NCBI RefSeq assembly: GCF_012027595.1
Contig: NZ_SNUR01000007.1
Coordinates: 1 to 62,986 of the forward strand
DNA length: 62,986 nucleotides
Reading direction: 5' to 3'
From: Thermococcus sp. Bubb.Bath
GTDB taxonomy: Archaea; Methanobacteriota_B; Thermococci; Thermococcales; Thermococcaceae
Both the position numbers and the translations under genes were made by a program. Under the pieces are notes generated by a model. It was not told the origin of the DNA and made no database searches. It saw nothing but the letters and a program-made list of their open reading frames with translations. This document shows, one piece after another, positions 1 to 9,025 of the stretch; the first letter of the stretch is position 1; each line of letters opens with the position of its first letter.

Positions 1-2
1 CG

Positions 3-620
3 AAGACGGTTGCCGACCTCGTTAACGCTGTAAGCAACGGCGACGTTAACAAGTTCATCCAGGAGCTCGGCCTCAAGTACTACAACACTCCCGCTAAGCT
101 CCAGCCACTCATGGATTGGACCGGTTACGATTTGGCCATGCTTCTCCCGTACAACAAGTGGACTGGGCCGAACAATGTTACCATAAGCATTAGCAACCTC
201 AACCAGTTCTGGGACCTCTACAAGCTCGCTTACGGCACGCACATCCTCAACTCACCGCGTGTCTACACTGCTGAAACCTGGAACTTCTACCTGGTGAACA
301 AGAACCTCGTCAAAGTTCAGATGCCCGACCCGATTGGAGGCCTTGGAAGCTTCCTAGCCACTAGGTCCGTTGCCCCAGCCCACGCTGCCACTACCACCAG
401 CTCAAGCAGCACTACAAGCTCAACCACCAGCTCAAGCAGCACTACAAGCTCAACCACCAGCTCACAGCCGTCTGCCACCACCACGACCACCGCACCTACC
501 ACCAGCTCACAGCCGTCTGCCACCACAACCAGCAGCAGCAAGAAGGGAACGAGCATTTGCGGTCCGGCGGCCATCGTCGGCCTCGCCATCATACCCCTCC
601 TCCTCAAGAGGAGGAAGTGA
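3..620 (+). CDS. ABC transporter substrate-binding protein, C-terminal part
   Basis: The frame is open from the left edge, so only the last ~205 residues are present. They end in a long Ser/Thr/Pro-rich linker (about positions 370-540) followed by a CGPAAIVG...LLLKRRK tail. That tail matches the CGP-CTERM anchoring signal known from Thermococcaceae surface proteins: Cys-Gly-Pro, hydrophobic helix, basic end. The linker would hold the binding domain off the membrane across the S-layer. Identity as an extracellular solute-binding family 5 (dipeptide/oligopeptide) protein is inferred from the importer genes directly downstream; the visible part alone would not prove the substrate. Confidence 0.85.
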   Translation, partial: KTVADLVNAVSNGDVNKFIQELGLKYYNTPAKLQPLMDWTGYDLAMLLPYNKWTGPNNVTISISNLNQFWDLYKLAYGTHILNSPRVYTAETWNFYLVNKNLVKVQMPDPIGGLGSFLATRSVAPAHAATTTSSSSTTSSTTSSSSTTSSTTSSQPSATTTTTAPTTSSQPSATTTSSSKKGTSICGPAAIVGLAIIPLLLKRRK

Positions 621-625
621 AACCC

Positions 626-641
626 TTTCCCTTCTTTTTTC
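626..641 (+). terminator. Pyrimidine/T-rich stretch after binding-protein gene
   Basis: A C/T tract ending in six T follows the stop codon closely. Oligo-T tracts on the non-template strand are typical archaeal termination signals. No stem is visible. It fits with a separate promoter before the permease gene. Confidence 0.4.
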
Positions 642-700
642 GATTTGAAGCCAAGTACCTTCATTTCTGTTCTGATGTGTACATGTGCGCTTTTTTGGGG

Positions 701-716
701 AAAACTATTTAAACTT
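701..716 (+). promoter_or_regulatory. BRE/TATA promoter of the importer permease-ATPase operon
   Basis: gaaaactatttaaac fits a Thermococcales BRE plus TATA box about 55-65 nt before the permease start. It implies a leader of roughly 30 nt carrying the GGAGGGG ribosome binding site. The binding-protein gene can therefore be expressed independently of the four membrane and ATPase genes. Confidence 0.6.
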
Positions 717-770
717 TAACTTTTATGTAAAAGTCGACTTCACTTCCAGCGAAACGCGGAGGGGATACTA

Positions 771-1811
771 ATGGGAATGAGCTTTGGAAGGTACGTTGTG
801 TACAGAACAGTGAACGCGATTATAATCCTGTTTTTGGCCGTACTCCTCATGTCCGCGCTCTTCACGAAGCTGGCGGACGAGCAACTTACTGGACAAGTTC
901 AGGATCAGATCCAGGCGTTTGCACAATCGTACGCCAAAACACACCACCAGGAACCAACGAAGGAACTCCTTGAAAAGCAGAGGGCAATCTACATGCACGA
1001 TTATGGACTTGACAAACCTTACTGGCGTAGGGCGTGGGACTATACAGTCAATACCTTCACATTCCGTTGGGGAAAATCAATCCCGAGGGTCTTTGGTACC
1101 CGTGACGTCAGGGAGCAAATATGGACTGCCCTTCTCAGAACAATACTCCTCTTCACGACGGCTGAGATACTCGTTATCCTCATAGGTATCGCCCTTGGTG
1201 TCAAGAGTGCACAGCAGCCCGGAAGCATACTGGACAGGACAATCTCCATCCTGGCCATGCTGACAACCAGTCTCCCAATGTGGTGGCTGGGAATGCTCAT
1301 GATCCTGTTCTTCGTCGTCTACCTGGGATGGCTGCCAATAACGCTGTACTCCCAAGTGTTTACTGCCAACACCAAGCAACTCCTTGAGAAGATGTCGCTC
1401 CCGGTATTAACAATAGTCATAAACCTCTTTGGAGGCTGGGCATGGACGACCAGGAACATCATGATAGGCACCATGCAGGAGGACTTCATCATGGTCGCGA
1501 GGGCAAAGGGTGTCCCGGAGAGGAAGGTCATCTACGGCCATGCTCTCAAGGCAGCGGCACCGCCTATCATCACCATGGTCATCTTCGGACTCATAGGTTC
1601 CCTCAGCGGTGCAATTATTACAGAGATCGTCTTCAACTGGCCGGGAATGGGCCGTCTATACTGGCAGGCACTCCAGGCCGACGCCGTTAAGACCATGATG
1701 GCGCTTAACTACATGTTCGCAATACTGACGGTGTTCTCGATGGTCCTAGCGGACATACTCTACGCGTACCTCGATCCGAGAGTAAGGATTGGAGCCGCTG
1801 CAAGGTCATGA
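771..1811 (+). CDS. Dipeptide/oligopeptide ABC transporter permease (DppB/OppB family)
   Basis: First of two inner-membrane permeases of a peptide-type (or oligosaccharide-type) importer. It has 346 residues with TM1 at about 13-33. A periplasmic-side segment with the family motif GLDKPYW lies near residue 79. Further membrane helices follow, and the cytoplasmic EAA loop that contacts the ATPases is at about 240-262 (VARAKGVPERKVIYGHALK). Start chosen at ATG 771 after GGAGGGG. Ten bases separate it from the next permease gene. Family assignment is firm; substrate is not visible, and Thermococcales use this family for both peptides and sugars. Confidence 0.93.
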   Translation: MGMSFGRYVVYRTVNAIIILFLAVLLMSALFTKLADEQLTGQVQDQIQAFAQSYAKTHHQEPTKELLEKQRAIYMHDYGLDKPYWRRAWDYTVNTFTFRWGKSIPRVFGTRDVREQIWTALLRTILLFTTAEILVILIGIALGVKSAQQPGSILDRTISILAMLTTSLPMWWLGMLMILFFVVYLGWLPITLYSQVFTANTKQLLEKMSLPVLTIVINLFGGWAWTTRNIMIGTMQEDFIMVARAKGVPERKVIYGHALKAAAPPIITMVIFGLIGSLSGAIITEIVFNWPGMGRLYWQALQADAVKTMMALNYMFAILTVFSMVLADILYAYLDPRVRIGAAARS

Positions 1812-1821
1812 GGTGGTGTAG

Positions 1822-3366
1822 ATGAGATGGGTAGACTTTAAAGACAGTGTTAAAAGGTTCTGGAGCGATTACAAGCACCAGAAGTCAGGAATGCTGGGAA
1901 TAATCTCTCTGCTCTTCCTTATAGTTATAGCCCTGGCAGCCCCGATAATCACCAACCCCAACGTGCCTCAGGAGTGGCAACCAGGTGGAACCGCGTGGCT
2001 GGTTAACCCAAAGAACGCACCACCTGTCTGGGAGAACTACTTCACCCACGAAAGCATGGCATCCGCCGTTCAGTTTAAGCCTGGCCAGTACCATGTTGTA
2101 AAGAGCTCAAAGGACGGCTATAATGTCTACACCATAACCGTTGACTACAACATGAACTATCAGCTTCCTCCAGTGGATATAGTCTTACTGAACCTGAAAT
2201 CCAACGCCTCTCTTCCGAAGGACAACCCCGTGGTAAAGGTTCAGATAATTAGGCCTCCTGAGAAAGGTGTTAAAAACAATACCCTCCTGCTCATTGATGG
2301 AGTTCAGTTCCCATCCGGAAGCCAGATTCAGATAGCGGGCCTTCAGAACACCCTCAACTACCTGCTCTACTGGCTCTATGAGAACGGAGTTCTCAAGCTC
2401 AACATGCCACCCCAGATGGTCAACCCGAACAGCATGCAGTTTCTCATAATGACCAACCCTCAGGCTTCCAAGCTTGTGGCTGCCCTGAGTGCGGACAGAA
2501 GGATGCAGATTGTCTTTGGAAGGATAACTGACAACGCGGGCAACCCACGCTCGTTCAATGACGTTGTCAACAACCCGGAACCGCTCAAGGGCAACTATAA
2601 AGTGAGGATCACGATAACTGCTCCGAAGGAGGTTAACGTTGACTTCTCAGACTTTAAGATAGCCATCGTTGGAAGGGCCTACGGTCTTCTCGGAACCGAT
2701 CAGTACGGAAGGCCCATTGCCCTCGGTCTCCTTTGGGGAACCAGGGTGGCCTTGGCAATAGGTCTGGCCGTCTCAATAGCCTCCGTCCTCATTGGGATAT
2801 TCATAGGAGTTGCGAGTGCTTACCTCGGAGGCTGGGCTGACGAGGCAATACAGAGGTTCACGGAGTTTATGATGACACTTCCGGTGCTCCCGATGCTCAT
2901 CTTGCTATCCCTCTACCTTGGAGGCAGGATAGACCTCACGCAGCTGGTCATAATCTTGGTTATCTTTGGATGGATGGGTACCACCAAGGTGGCCAGGAGT
3001 ATGGCACTTCAGATCAAGGAGCAGACGTACATTGAAGCCGCCAGGGCTCTTGGAGCGAGCACTGGTAGGGTTATCTTCAAGCACATTGTCCCGCAGCTCC
3101 TTCCGTACGCCTTCGCAAGCATCGCCTTGAGCGTTCCGGGAGCAATTCTCTCCGAGGCGGGTCTGAGCTTCCTCGGACTCACGAGCCAGAACATGATTAC
3201 TTGGGGGCAGATGCTCAACGCGGCGAACCAGAACGGTGCTACAATGAACGGCTACTGGTGGCAGATCATACCGCCCGGTCTGGCAATAGCCTTCGTCGGT
3301 CTCGTCTTCGTCCTGATAGGTGTGTCGCTTGACACTGTGCTCAACCCGAGGCTTAAGCGCTCGTGA
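1822..3366 (+). CDS. Dipeptide/oligopeptide ABC transporter permease (DppC/OppC family) with large external insertion
   Basis: Second permease of the importer. TM1 lies at about 22-45. The conserved LGTDQYGR motif, normally soon after TM1 in DppC, appears only near residue 290, followed by five membrane helices and an EAA loop near residue 405 (AARALGASTGRVIFKHI). The protein is 514 residues, against about 300 for usual family members. The extra ~210 residues (about 46-285) must face outside and look like a folded, Asn/Pro/Val-rich extracellular domain, perhaps docking the linker-anchored binding protein. The RBS GAGGTGGTG precedes ATG 1822. Only the substrate is unclear. Confidence 0.92.
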   Translation: MRWVDFKDSVKRFWSDYKHQKSGMLGIISLLFLIVIALAAPIITNPNVPQEWQPGGTAWLVNPKNAPPVWENYFTHESMASAVQFKPGQYHVVKSSKDGYNVYTITVDYNMNYQLPPVDIVLLNLKSNASLPKDNPVVKVQIIRPPEKGVKNNTLLLIDGVQFPSGSQIQIAGLQNTLNYLLYWLYENGVLKLNMPPQMVNPNSMQFLIMTNPQASKLVAALSADRRMQIVFGRITDNAGNPRSFNDVVNNPEPLKGNYKVRITITAPKEVNVDFSDFKIAIVGRAYGLLGTDQYGRPIALGLLWGTRVALAIGLAVSIASVLIGIFIGVASAYLGGWADEAIQRFTEFMMTLPVLPMLILLSLYLGGRIDLTQLVIILVIFGWMGTTKVARSMALQIKEQTYIEAARALGASTGRVIFKHIVPQLLPYAFASIALSVPGAILSEAGLSFLGLTSQNMITWGQMLNAANQNGATMNGYWWQIIPPGLAIAFVGLVFVLIGVSLDTVLNPRLKRS

Positions 3367-3376
3367 GGTGATATGA

Positions 3377-4339
3377 ATGACAACTAACGTGCTTGAGGTT
3401 AGGAACCTGAAGATGTACTACTTCACCAACAGGGGCATTGTAAAGGCCGTGGACAACGTCTCCTTTGACATCAAGAAGGGTGAAGTCCTTGGACTTGCCG
3501 GCGAGAGCGGGTGCGGTAAGTCCTCCCTTGGTTTTACCCTCATGGGTATGCCGACCCCACCCGGAAAGATAGTCGACGGAAGCATTAAGGTTGACGGCAG
3601 GGAGATCGTCGGTCTTCCGGACGACGTCCTGAGAAAGGAGGTTCGCTGGGAAAAGATAGCCATGATCTTCCAGGGAGCCATGAACGCTCTTAACCCCGTT
3701 TACACAATAGGGTACCAGATGATAGAGCCCATCATGTATCACAAGGAGGGGATTACCAAGGAGGAGGCCCTTGACAGGGCCCAGAAGTACCTTGAGCTCG
3801 TTGGTCTCGACCCTGAGATCGTCTACCGCTACCCACACGAGCTCTCCGGTGGTATGAAGCAGCGTGTTGTTATAGCCATGGCCCTCCTCATGGAGCCCAG
3901 CGTAGTAATCGCCGATGAGCCGACGACTGCCCTTGACGTTATAGTCCAGGCCCAGATCATAAACCTCATGAAGAAGCTCAAAAAGGAGCTCGGCCTCTCC
4001 ATGATGTTCATCACCCACGACCTCAGCATCCTGTCCGAGATCAGCGATAAGATAGCCATCATGTACGCAGGTAAGATAGTCGAGTACGGAGACAGCGAGA
4101 AGGTCTACTACGAGCCCGCTCACCCGTACACCCAAAAGCTCCTCGCCGCTATACCGAGACTTTATGAGGACGTTGAAAAGCTGGAGTTCATCCCAGGACA
4201 GCCGCCCAACCTCATCAATCCGCCGAAGGGATGTCGCTTCAATCCAAGGTGCTCCTACGCCATGGACATATGCAGAGAGCAGGAACCCGAACTGAAGGAG
4301 ATTGATAAAGATCACTACGCCGCATGCTGGCTGCTGTGA
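3377..4339 (+). CDS. Dipeptide/oligopeptide ABC transporter ATP-binding protein (DppD/OppD family)
   Basis: Cytoplasmic ATPase, 320 residues. Walker A GESGCGKS is at 42-49, signature LSGGMKQR near 156-163 and Walker B VVIADEPT near 176-183. The C-terminal oligopeptide-transporter extension carries the GCRFNPRCSYA...C...C arrangement of Cys residues; in DppD proteins such Cys bind a [4Fe-4S] cluster, so one may be present here. It works as a heterodimer with the next gene product. The RBS is GAGGTGATATG just after the preceding stop; 10 nt lie on each side within the operon. Confidence 0.94.
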   Translation: MTTNVLEVRNLKMYYFTNRGIVKAVDNVSFDIKKGEVLGLAGESGCGKSSLGFTLMGMPTPPGKIVDGSIKVDGREIVGLPDDVLRKEVRWEKIAMIFQGAMNALNPVYTIGYQMIEPIMYHKEGITKEEALDRAQKYLELVGLDPEIVYRYPHELSGGMKQRVVIAMALLMEPSVVIADEPTTALDVIVQAQIINLMKKLKKELGLSMMFITHDLSILSEISDKIAIMYAGKIVEYGDSEKVYYEPAHPYTQKLLAAIPRLYEDVEKLEFIPGQPPNLINPPKGCRFNPRCSYAMDICREQEPELKEIDKDHYAACWLL

Positions 4340-4349
4340 GGTGTGAAAA

Positions 4350-5357
4350 ATGGCCGAGCCGGTGCTCAAAGTTGAAAACCTCAAAAAGTACTTCCCGCTC
4401 AAAAGAGGGCTCCTGGCTTCCCTCCACGGAGAACCGCAGCGCTTCGTTCATGCCGTTGACGGGGTCAGCTTCGAGGTTGGAAAGCAGCAGGTATTCGCCC
4501 TCGTTGGTGAGAGCGGTTGCGGTAAGTCAACAACGGGAAGGCTTATCGTTAAGCTCCTCGAACCGACAGACGGTAGGATATACCTCGAGGGAGAGGACGT
4601 TACGAACATCACCACAAGGGAGGAGATACTCGCCTACAGAAGGAAGGTCCAGATGATATTCCAAGACCCGTTCGCTTCACTCAACCCGCGCTTCAGGATA
4701 TTCGACATTCTCGAGGAGCCACTCTTAATACACGGCATAGGCGAAACCAGGGCTGAGCGTGAAGAGCTCATCTACAAGGCACTTGAAATGGTTAAGATCA
4801 CCCCGCCCGAGGAGTACGTTGGCAGATTCCCGCACATGCTCTCCGGTGGTCAGAGGCAGCGTGTTGCCATCGCCCGTGCCCTGATCCTCAACCCTACCTT
4901 CATCGTCGCAGACGAGCCTGTCTCGATGCTCGACGTTTCAATCCGTGCAGAGGTTCTCGAGCTCATGAAGGAACTCAAGGATAAGATGGGGGTCACCTAC
5001 CTCTACATCACCCACGACATGTCAACGGCCAGGTACTTCGCCGACTGGATGGCTGTCATGTATCTCGGAAGAATAGTCGAGATTGGACCAGCTAAGCGCG
5101 TCATTGACAACCCGCTCCACCCGTACACCAGGGCGCTGCTGGCGGCGGTTCCGGAACCGAAGCCAGAGAGGAGGAACATCATCAAGGAACTCCCGATCAA
5201 GGGTGAGGTTCCGAGCGCAGTCAACATTCCACCGGGATGCCGCTTCCACCCGAGGTGCATCTACGCCCAGAAGGGTCTCTGCGACGTGGAACAGCCCAAG
5301 CTCATTGAATACGAGCACAACCACTGGGCTGAGTGCCATCTGGTTGGCAAGTTCTGA
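4350..5357 (+). CDS. Dipeptide/oligopeptide ABC transporter ATP-binding protein (DppF/OppF family)
   Basis: Partner ATPase of the importer, 335 residues. Walker A GESGCGKST is near 53-60, signature LSGGQRQR near 164-171 and Walker B FIVADEPVS near 184-192. Like its partner it ends in a Cys-containing C-terminal domain (GCRFHPRCIYA...C). The RBS GAGGTGTG lies just before ATG 4350. It closes the importer operon; the next gene begins 27 nt later and may be co-transcribed. Confidence 0.94.
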   Translation: MAEPVLKVENLKKYFPLKRGLLASLHGEPQRFVHAVDGVSFEVGKQQVFALVGESGCGKSTTGRLIVKLLEPTDGRIYLEGEDVTNITTREEILAYRRKVQMIFQDPFASLNPRFRIFDILEEPLLIHGIGETRAEREELIYKALEMVKITPPEEYVGRFPHMLSGGQRQRVAIARALILNPTFIVADEPVSMLDVSIRAEVLELMKELKDKMGVTYLYITHDMSTARYFADWMAVMYLGRIVEIGPAKRVIDNPLHPYTRALLAAVPEPKPERRNIIKELPIKGEVPSAVNIPPGCRFHPRCIYAQKGLCDVEQPKLIEYEHNHWAECHLVGKF

Positions 5358-5384
5358 CCTTTTCTATTCTTTTTGGTGGTTCCA

Positions 5385-5849
5385 ATGGTGCACCGAAAAA
5401 CCCCCCTTTCATACAAGCCGATAAGCGTTGGTCTCATCTTCCTCGTTGTCGCCCTGCTCATGTCTATCGTGGGCCTTCACAAGGTTCCAGTTGAGTACGA
5501 GAACTCCGGAACGCTGGGGCCTGGAAACTACACCCTTGGAAATAATTCGTTCGAGAACGGCTACCTTGGCTACAACCGCACCCTTGTTTTGACGTCATCA
5601 AACGCATCCATCATCGTTGGTGAGGCTGGCTCACCTACCCGTTCAATGAACATAACGTCCAATGTGACTCTCAACCCGAAAGACCGTCCCTCCCTCGAAG
5701 TCCTCTCTGGAAACGTAAGCTACACGTACAGGGCCAGGGCTTGGAAGTACCCCTACTCTCTCCTTGCAATACCTGCCTTCATCTTTATGTTGGTGGGAAC
5801 CGTTCTCGTGTTTGTTGGGTACATCCACCTCAATTCGAGAAGAAGGTGA
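5385..5849 (+). CDS. Small membrane protein with extracellular Asn-rich domain
   Basis: I do not recognise a family. About 154 residues: an N-terminal membrane helix (about 16-33), an extracellular section rich in Asn, Ser and Thr with several N-glycosylation sequons, and a second membrane helix near the C-terminus followed by a short basic tail. The start is ATG 5385 because GGTGG lies just upstream; an in-frame TTG at 5373 is less likely. It sits 27 nt after the peptide-importer ATPase and 4 nt before nadE. Co-transcription is probable, but no functional link to either is visible. Confidence 0.75.
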   Translation: MVHRKTPLSYKPISVGLIFLVVALLMSIVGLHKVPVEYENSGTLGPGNYTLGNNSFENGYLGYNRTLVLTSSNASIIVGEAGSPTRSMNITSNVTLNPKDRPSLEVLSGNVSYTYRARAWKYPYSLLAIPAFIFMLVGTVLVFVGYIHLNSRRR

Positions 5850-5853
5850 TAAT

Positions 5854-6618
5854 ATGAGGAAGCTGGATTACAACGTCGTTATGGAGACCCTAACCGCTTT
5901 CATCAGGGAAAATGTGGAAAAAGCAGAAGCTGAAGGTGTTGTTATAGGTATAAGCGGCGGGATAGACAGTGCCACTGTTGCCTACCTTGCAACTAATGTC
6001 CTCGGCAAGGAGAAGGTCCTCGGTCTAATCATGCCGTACTATGAGACCCATGACGTTGAGGACGCTAAGCTCGTCTGTGAGAGCCTTGGGATAGAGCACA
6101 AAGTCATAAACATCCGGCCTATGGTGGATACCTTTGCCTCCCAGCTTGGCTTTCAGCCGGACAACCGCTCCCTCGGCAACGTAATGGCGAGGACGAGGAT
6201 GATACTCCTCTATGCCCACGCCAACCAGCTCAACCGTCTCGTCCTTGGAACAAGCAACAGAAGCGAGTTCCTAACGGGTTATTTCACAAAGTGGGGTGAT
6301 GGAGCGAGCGACTACGCGCCGCTCATAAACCTCTACAAGACGGAGGTCTGGGAGGTGGCGAAGCTTCTCGGCGTTCCTGAGAGGATAATCCAGAAGAAGC
6401 CAACCGCTGGCCTCTGGGAAGGTCAGACAGATGAGGACGAGCTAGGTATAAGCTACCGCCTCCTCGACGAGGTACTCTGGCGGCTAGTTGACCTCAAGAT
6501 GCCGAAGGATAAAATTGCGGAAGAGCTTGGAATAAGCGTTGAAAGGGTTGAATACGTCGAGAACCTGGTGAGGAGGAGTGAACACAAGAGGCGCCTCCCG
6601 TTCGGCCCGGCATTCTGA
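5854..6618 (+). CDS. nadE: NH3-dependent NAD+ synthetase
   Basis: Makes NAD+ from nicotinic acid adenine dinucleotide, ATP and ammonia, in the cytoplasm. Residues 34-39 (SGGIDS) form the PP-loop that binds ATP pyrophosphate; GTSNRSE and the later KPTAGLW stretch are family hallmarks. At 254 residues it lacks the glutaminase domain of bacterial glutamine-dependent forms. The start ATG 5854 follows GAAGGTGATA; an upstream in-frame ATG at 5764 lies inside the preceding gene and is rejected. A nicotinate phosphoribosyltransferase at 39.8-41.0 kb supplies an earlier step of the same pathway. Confidence 0.95.
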   Translation: MRKLDYNVVMETLTAFIRENVEKAEAEGVVIGISGGIDSATVAYLATNVLGKEKVLGLIMPYYETHDVEDAKLVCESLGIEHKVINIRPMVDTFASQLGFQPDNRSLGNVMARTRMILLYAHANQLNRLVLGTSNRSEFLTGYFTKWGDGASDYAPLINLYKTEVWEVAKLLGVPERIIQKKPTAGLWEGQTDEDELGISYRLLDEVLWRLVDLKMPKDKIAEELGISVERVEYVENLVRRSEHKRRLPFGPAF

Positions 6619-6627
6619 GGTGAGCCA

Positions 6628-7485
6628 ATGAAGAAGGGCTATTTTTTTGTATTTCTGGCGGCATCATTCTGGGGAACCCTCGGAATCTTTGCCGAGTACA
6701 TATACTCCTACGGGGTTGATTCGTTCACGATGGTATTCTGGCGCGTTCTCTTTGCACTGATAATCCTTGGGAGCTACATTGTCGTTTTCCTCCGGGAGAA
6801 CCCGTTCACACGGGAAAGGCTCTGGTTCTACGCGGTTTATGGTCTCGTTGGGGTCTTCGCCTTCTACACCCTCTACTTCTACACTGTGAAGATTTCCTCC
6901 GTAGGCTTTGCGGTTCTCCTCGTCTACACAGCTCCGGCTTTCTCCGTAATCCTTGGCAAGCTGGTGTTTGGGGAGCCGCTCACTTGGGAGAAGGTTGCCG
7001 CGCTTGTCCTTGTTCTCCTCGGGGTTCTTCTCGTGGCCGGCAACGTGGATTTTGGTGTGAACCCGCTGGCGGTAGTTACAGGTATAACAACCGGCTTCAC
7101 GTACGCCCTCTATGGAGTTTTGGCGAAGTTTGGAGTTAAAAAAGAGAGCCCTGAGAGGGTCCTCTTCATGACCCTGCTCTTCGGCCTAATCTTCCTCGCC
7201 CCCTTCTCAAAGTTCTCCGTTCCAGAGGGGGCAATTCCATACCTCCTTGGGCTGGCGTTCTTCCCAACCTTCCTTGGCTACGTGCTCTACAACCACGCGC
7301 TCAGGGAGGTTGAGGTCAGCAGGGCTAGTATAGTGGCGACGGTTGAGCCTGTCGTTGCAATAGTCCTAGCGTTCCTTCTCTTTGGCCAGAAACTGACTCC
7401 CATCCAGCTGGTTGGGGGTTCGCTGATAATCGGGGCATCGATACTCGTCCATGCGAAGGGAGAAGAAGTAAAAGAGGTCCACTAA
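6628..7485 (+). CDS. EamA/DMT-family transporter (first of three paralogs)
   Basis: An integral membrane protein of 285 residues with about ten hydrophobic helices in two repeated EamA halves, ending in a charged tail. The family exports amino acids, nucleotides or other metabolites; the substrate cannot be read from the sequence. The RBS GAGGTGAGCC precedes ATG 6628 ten bases after nadE, so it probably belongs to that transcript. Its end overlaps the convergent glutamine synthetase gene by 4 bp. Two other EamA genes in this window (11.8 and 24.0 kb) are clearly diverged from it. Confidence 0.88.
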   Translation: MKKGYFFVFLAASFWGTLGIFAEYIYSYGVDSFTMVFWRVLFALIILGSYIVVFLRENPFTRERLWFYAVYGLVGVFAFYTLYFYTVKISSVGFAVLLVYTAPAFSVILGKLVFGEPLTWEKVAALVLVLLGVLLVAGNVDFGVNPLAVVTGITTGFTYALYGVLAKFGVKKESPERVLFMTLLFGLIFLAPFSKFSVPEGAIPYLLGLAFFPTFLGYVLYNHALREVEVSRASIVATVEPVVAIVLAFLLFGQKLTPIQLVGGSLIIGASILVHAKGEEVKEVH

Positions 7486-8810
7486 ACGTAGAAATACCTC
7501 TCCAGCTCCCACTCCGTTACCTTCTTTGTGCCCTCCGGCAGGCCCTCGGATTTGAGGTATTCCGTGTAGGACTCCCACTCCTCCCCTTTGTACTCTACGA
7601 AGTTCCTGTACGCATCTCCAAGCGCTTTTCTGATGACGTCATCTTTCTTCACGGCTTCGAGTGCCTCTTTGAGGCTCTCAGGTAGCGTTTCTATGCCAAG
7701 CCTTCCCCTCTCCGCTTCGCTCATTTCGTAGACGTTAGTTTCTGCGTATCCCTCTGGCTCTGTTTTCTTCTTTACTCCGTCCAGCCCCGCCATGAGCACC
7801 GCCGCGAAGGCCAGATATGGGTTGGCACTTGGGTCAGGACAGCGGTACTCTATCCTGGCACCCTTGCCCTTGAACGCGGGAACGCGGATGAGGGCGCTCC
7901 TGTTGCGGTAGCCCCAGCTGATGTAAACGGGGGCCTCGTAACCCGGAACCAGACGCTTGTAACTGTTCACCGTTGGGTTGGTCAGGGCTGCAAGAGCCCT
8001 TGCGTGCCTTAGGATTCCGCCGATGAAGTGAAGGGCTGTCTCACTGAGCCCGTCCTCTCCGACGAAGACGTTCTCATCGCCCTCCCAGAGGCTGATGTGA
8101 AGATGCATCCCGTTACCAGGGAAGCCGTAGATAGGCTTCGGCATGAAAGTGGCGTGATACCCGTGCACCTCAGCCACGGCTTTGACCATGTACTTGAAGC
8201 TCACTATGTTGTCCGCGGTTCTGAGCGCTTCATCGTAGCGGAAGTCTATTTCGTGCTGTCCTTTGCCGACCTCGTGGTGGAGAACCTCCGGGGTGAGGCC
8301 GAAGGCCGGCATGTAGAGGGCGACCTCCCGGCGGAGCTCCCTCGCCCTGTCCAGGCTCACTAGGTCAAAGTAGCCACCTGCATCCGGAAGGTGAAGCTCC
8401 CACGTCCCATTCTTTTTGAAGAGGTAGAACTCGGGTTCTGGCCCGACATAGGCTTTGAAACCCTCCTTCTCCAGGGCTTCAGTTACCCTCCTCAGAACTC
8501 CTCTTGGGTCAGCTGGATAAGGTTCGTTCTCCCTGTAAACATAGCCGTATACCCTCGCTATACCATCCCATGGGACCTCTGCATATGTCGCCGGGTCCGC
8601 TTTGAAAATGAGGTCGCTGTCCTCTATTCCCTGGAAGCCTGGAATGGAGGAACCATCGAATGGGATTCCGTCTTCGACTGCCTCCTCGTAGCGCTCGATT
8701 GGGACTTCCATCCCCTTGAGGGACCCGTTTATGTCAACGAAAACCAGCTGAATGAACTTTGGTTTCCTCCCGATTCCGATGGCCGGGGAGTCCGTTTTAG
8801 CGACGTTCAT
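7482..8810 (-). CDS. glnA: Glutamine synthetase, type I
   Basis: Catalyses ATP-dependent amidation of glutamate to glutamine, the main ammonia-assimilation route. The 442-residue length is standard for an archaeal GS-I. Visible motifs are VDINGSLKG near the N-terminus, FDGSSIPGF, HHEVGKGQHEID for metal and substrate, KPIYGFPGNGMHLHIS for ATP and EYRCPDPSANPY for glutamate. The region matching the bacterial adenylylation Tyr loop reads NVYEMSEAER and lacks the consensus, so covalent control is unlikely. ATG 8810 is preferred over the in-frame ATG 8831 because GGGGATGATG precedes it and 8831 has no ribosome binding site. Confidence 0.95.
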   Translation of the reverse strand: MNVAKTDSPAIGIGRKPKFIQLVFVDINGSLKGMEVPIERYEEAVEDGIPFDGSSIPGFQGIEDSDLIFKADPATYAEVPWDGIARVYGYVYRENEPYPADPRGVLRRVTEALEKEGFKAYVGPEPEFYLFKKNGTWELHLPDAGGYFDLVSLDRARELRREVALYMPAFGLTPEVLHHEVGKGQHEIDFRYDEALRTADNIVSFKYMVKAVAEVHGYHATFMPKPIYGFPGNGMHLHISLWEGDENVFVGEDGLSETALHFIGGILRHARALAALTNPTVNSYKRLVPGYEAPVYISWGYRNRSALIRVPAFKGKGARIEYRCPDPSANPYLAFAAVLMAGLDGVKKKTEPEGYAETNVYEMSEAERGRLGIETLPESLKEALEAVKKDDVIRKALGDAYRNFVEYKGEEWESYTEYLKSEGLPEGTKKVTEWELERYFYV

Positions 8811-8860
8811 TTTTTCATCATCCCCATGCATGTTTATTCAGTATTAACACTATATCATGA

Positions 8861-8873
8861 ACAATATATTAAA
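8861..8873 (-). promoter_or_regulatory. TATA box of glnA
   Basis: On the minus strand tttaatatattgt lies about 50 nt before the chosen start, giving a leader of about 30 nt. Between the TATA box and the start there is an imperfect palindrome around agtattaacact, a possible nitrogen-control operator, but its symmetry is weak. Confidence 0.5.
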
Positions 8874-9025
8874 TTTAAGGTTTTTGCTTGTTCGTTTGTC
8901 AGAATGACGAGGGAAGGCCTTGAACAGTTTTAAACTATAAAATGTCTATATTTTCAATTGACTTTCCTATAATTTACATTTAAATGTCTAACAAAGTTTT
9001 TTCCGAGAGGCGCTTATTGTAACCC

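Noticed and set aside
370-648. Plus-strand frame rich in Pro and Ala near the left edge
   Set aside because: Shifted reading of the Ser/Thr-rich linker of the binding protein.
3353-4402. 349-codon open frame on the minus strand opposite the DppD gene
   Set aside because: It mirrors a strongly conserved ATPase gene, has no ribosome binding site or family resemblance, and arises from the codon bias of the real gene.
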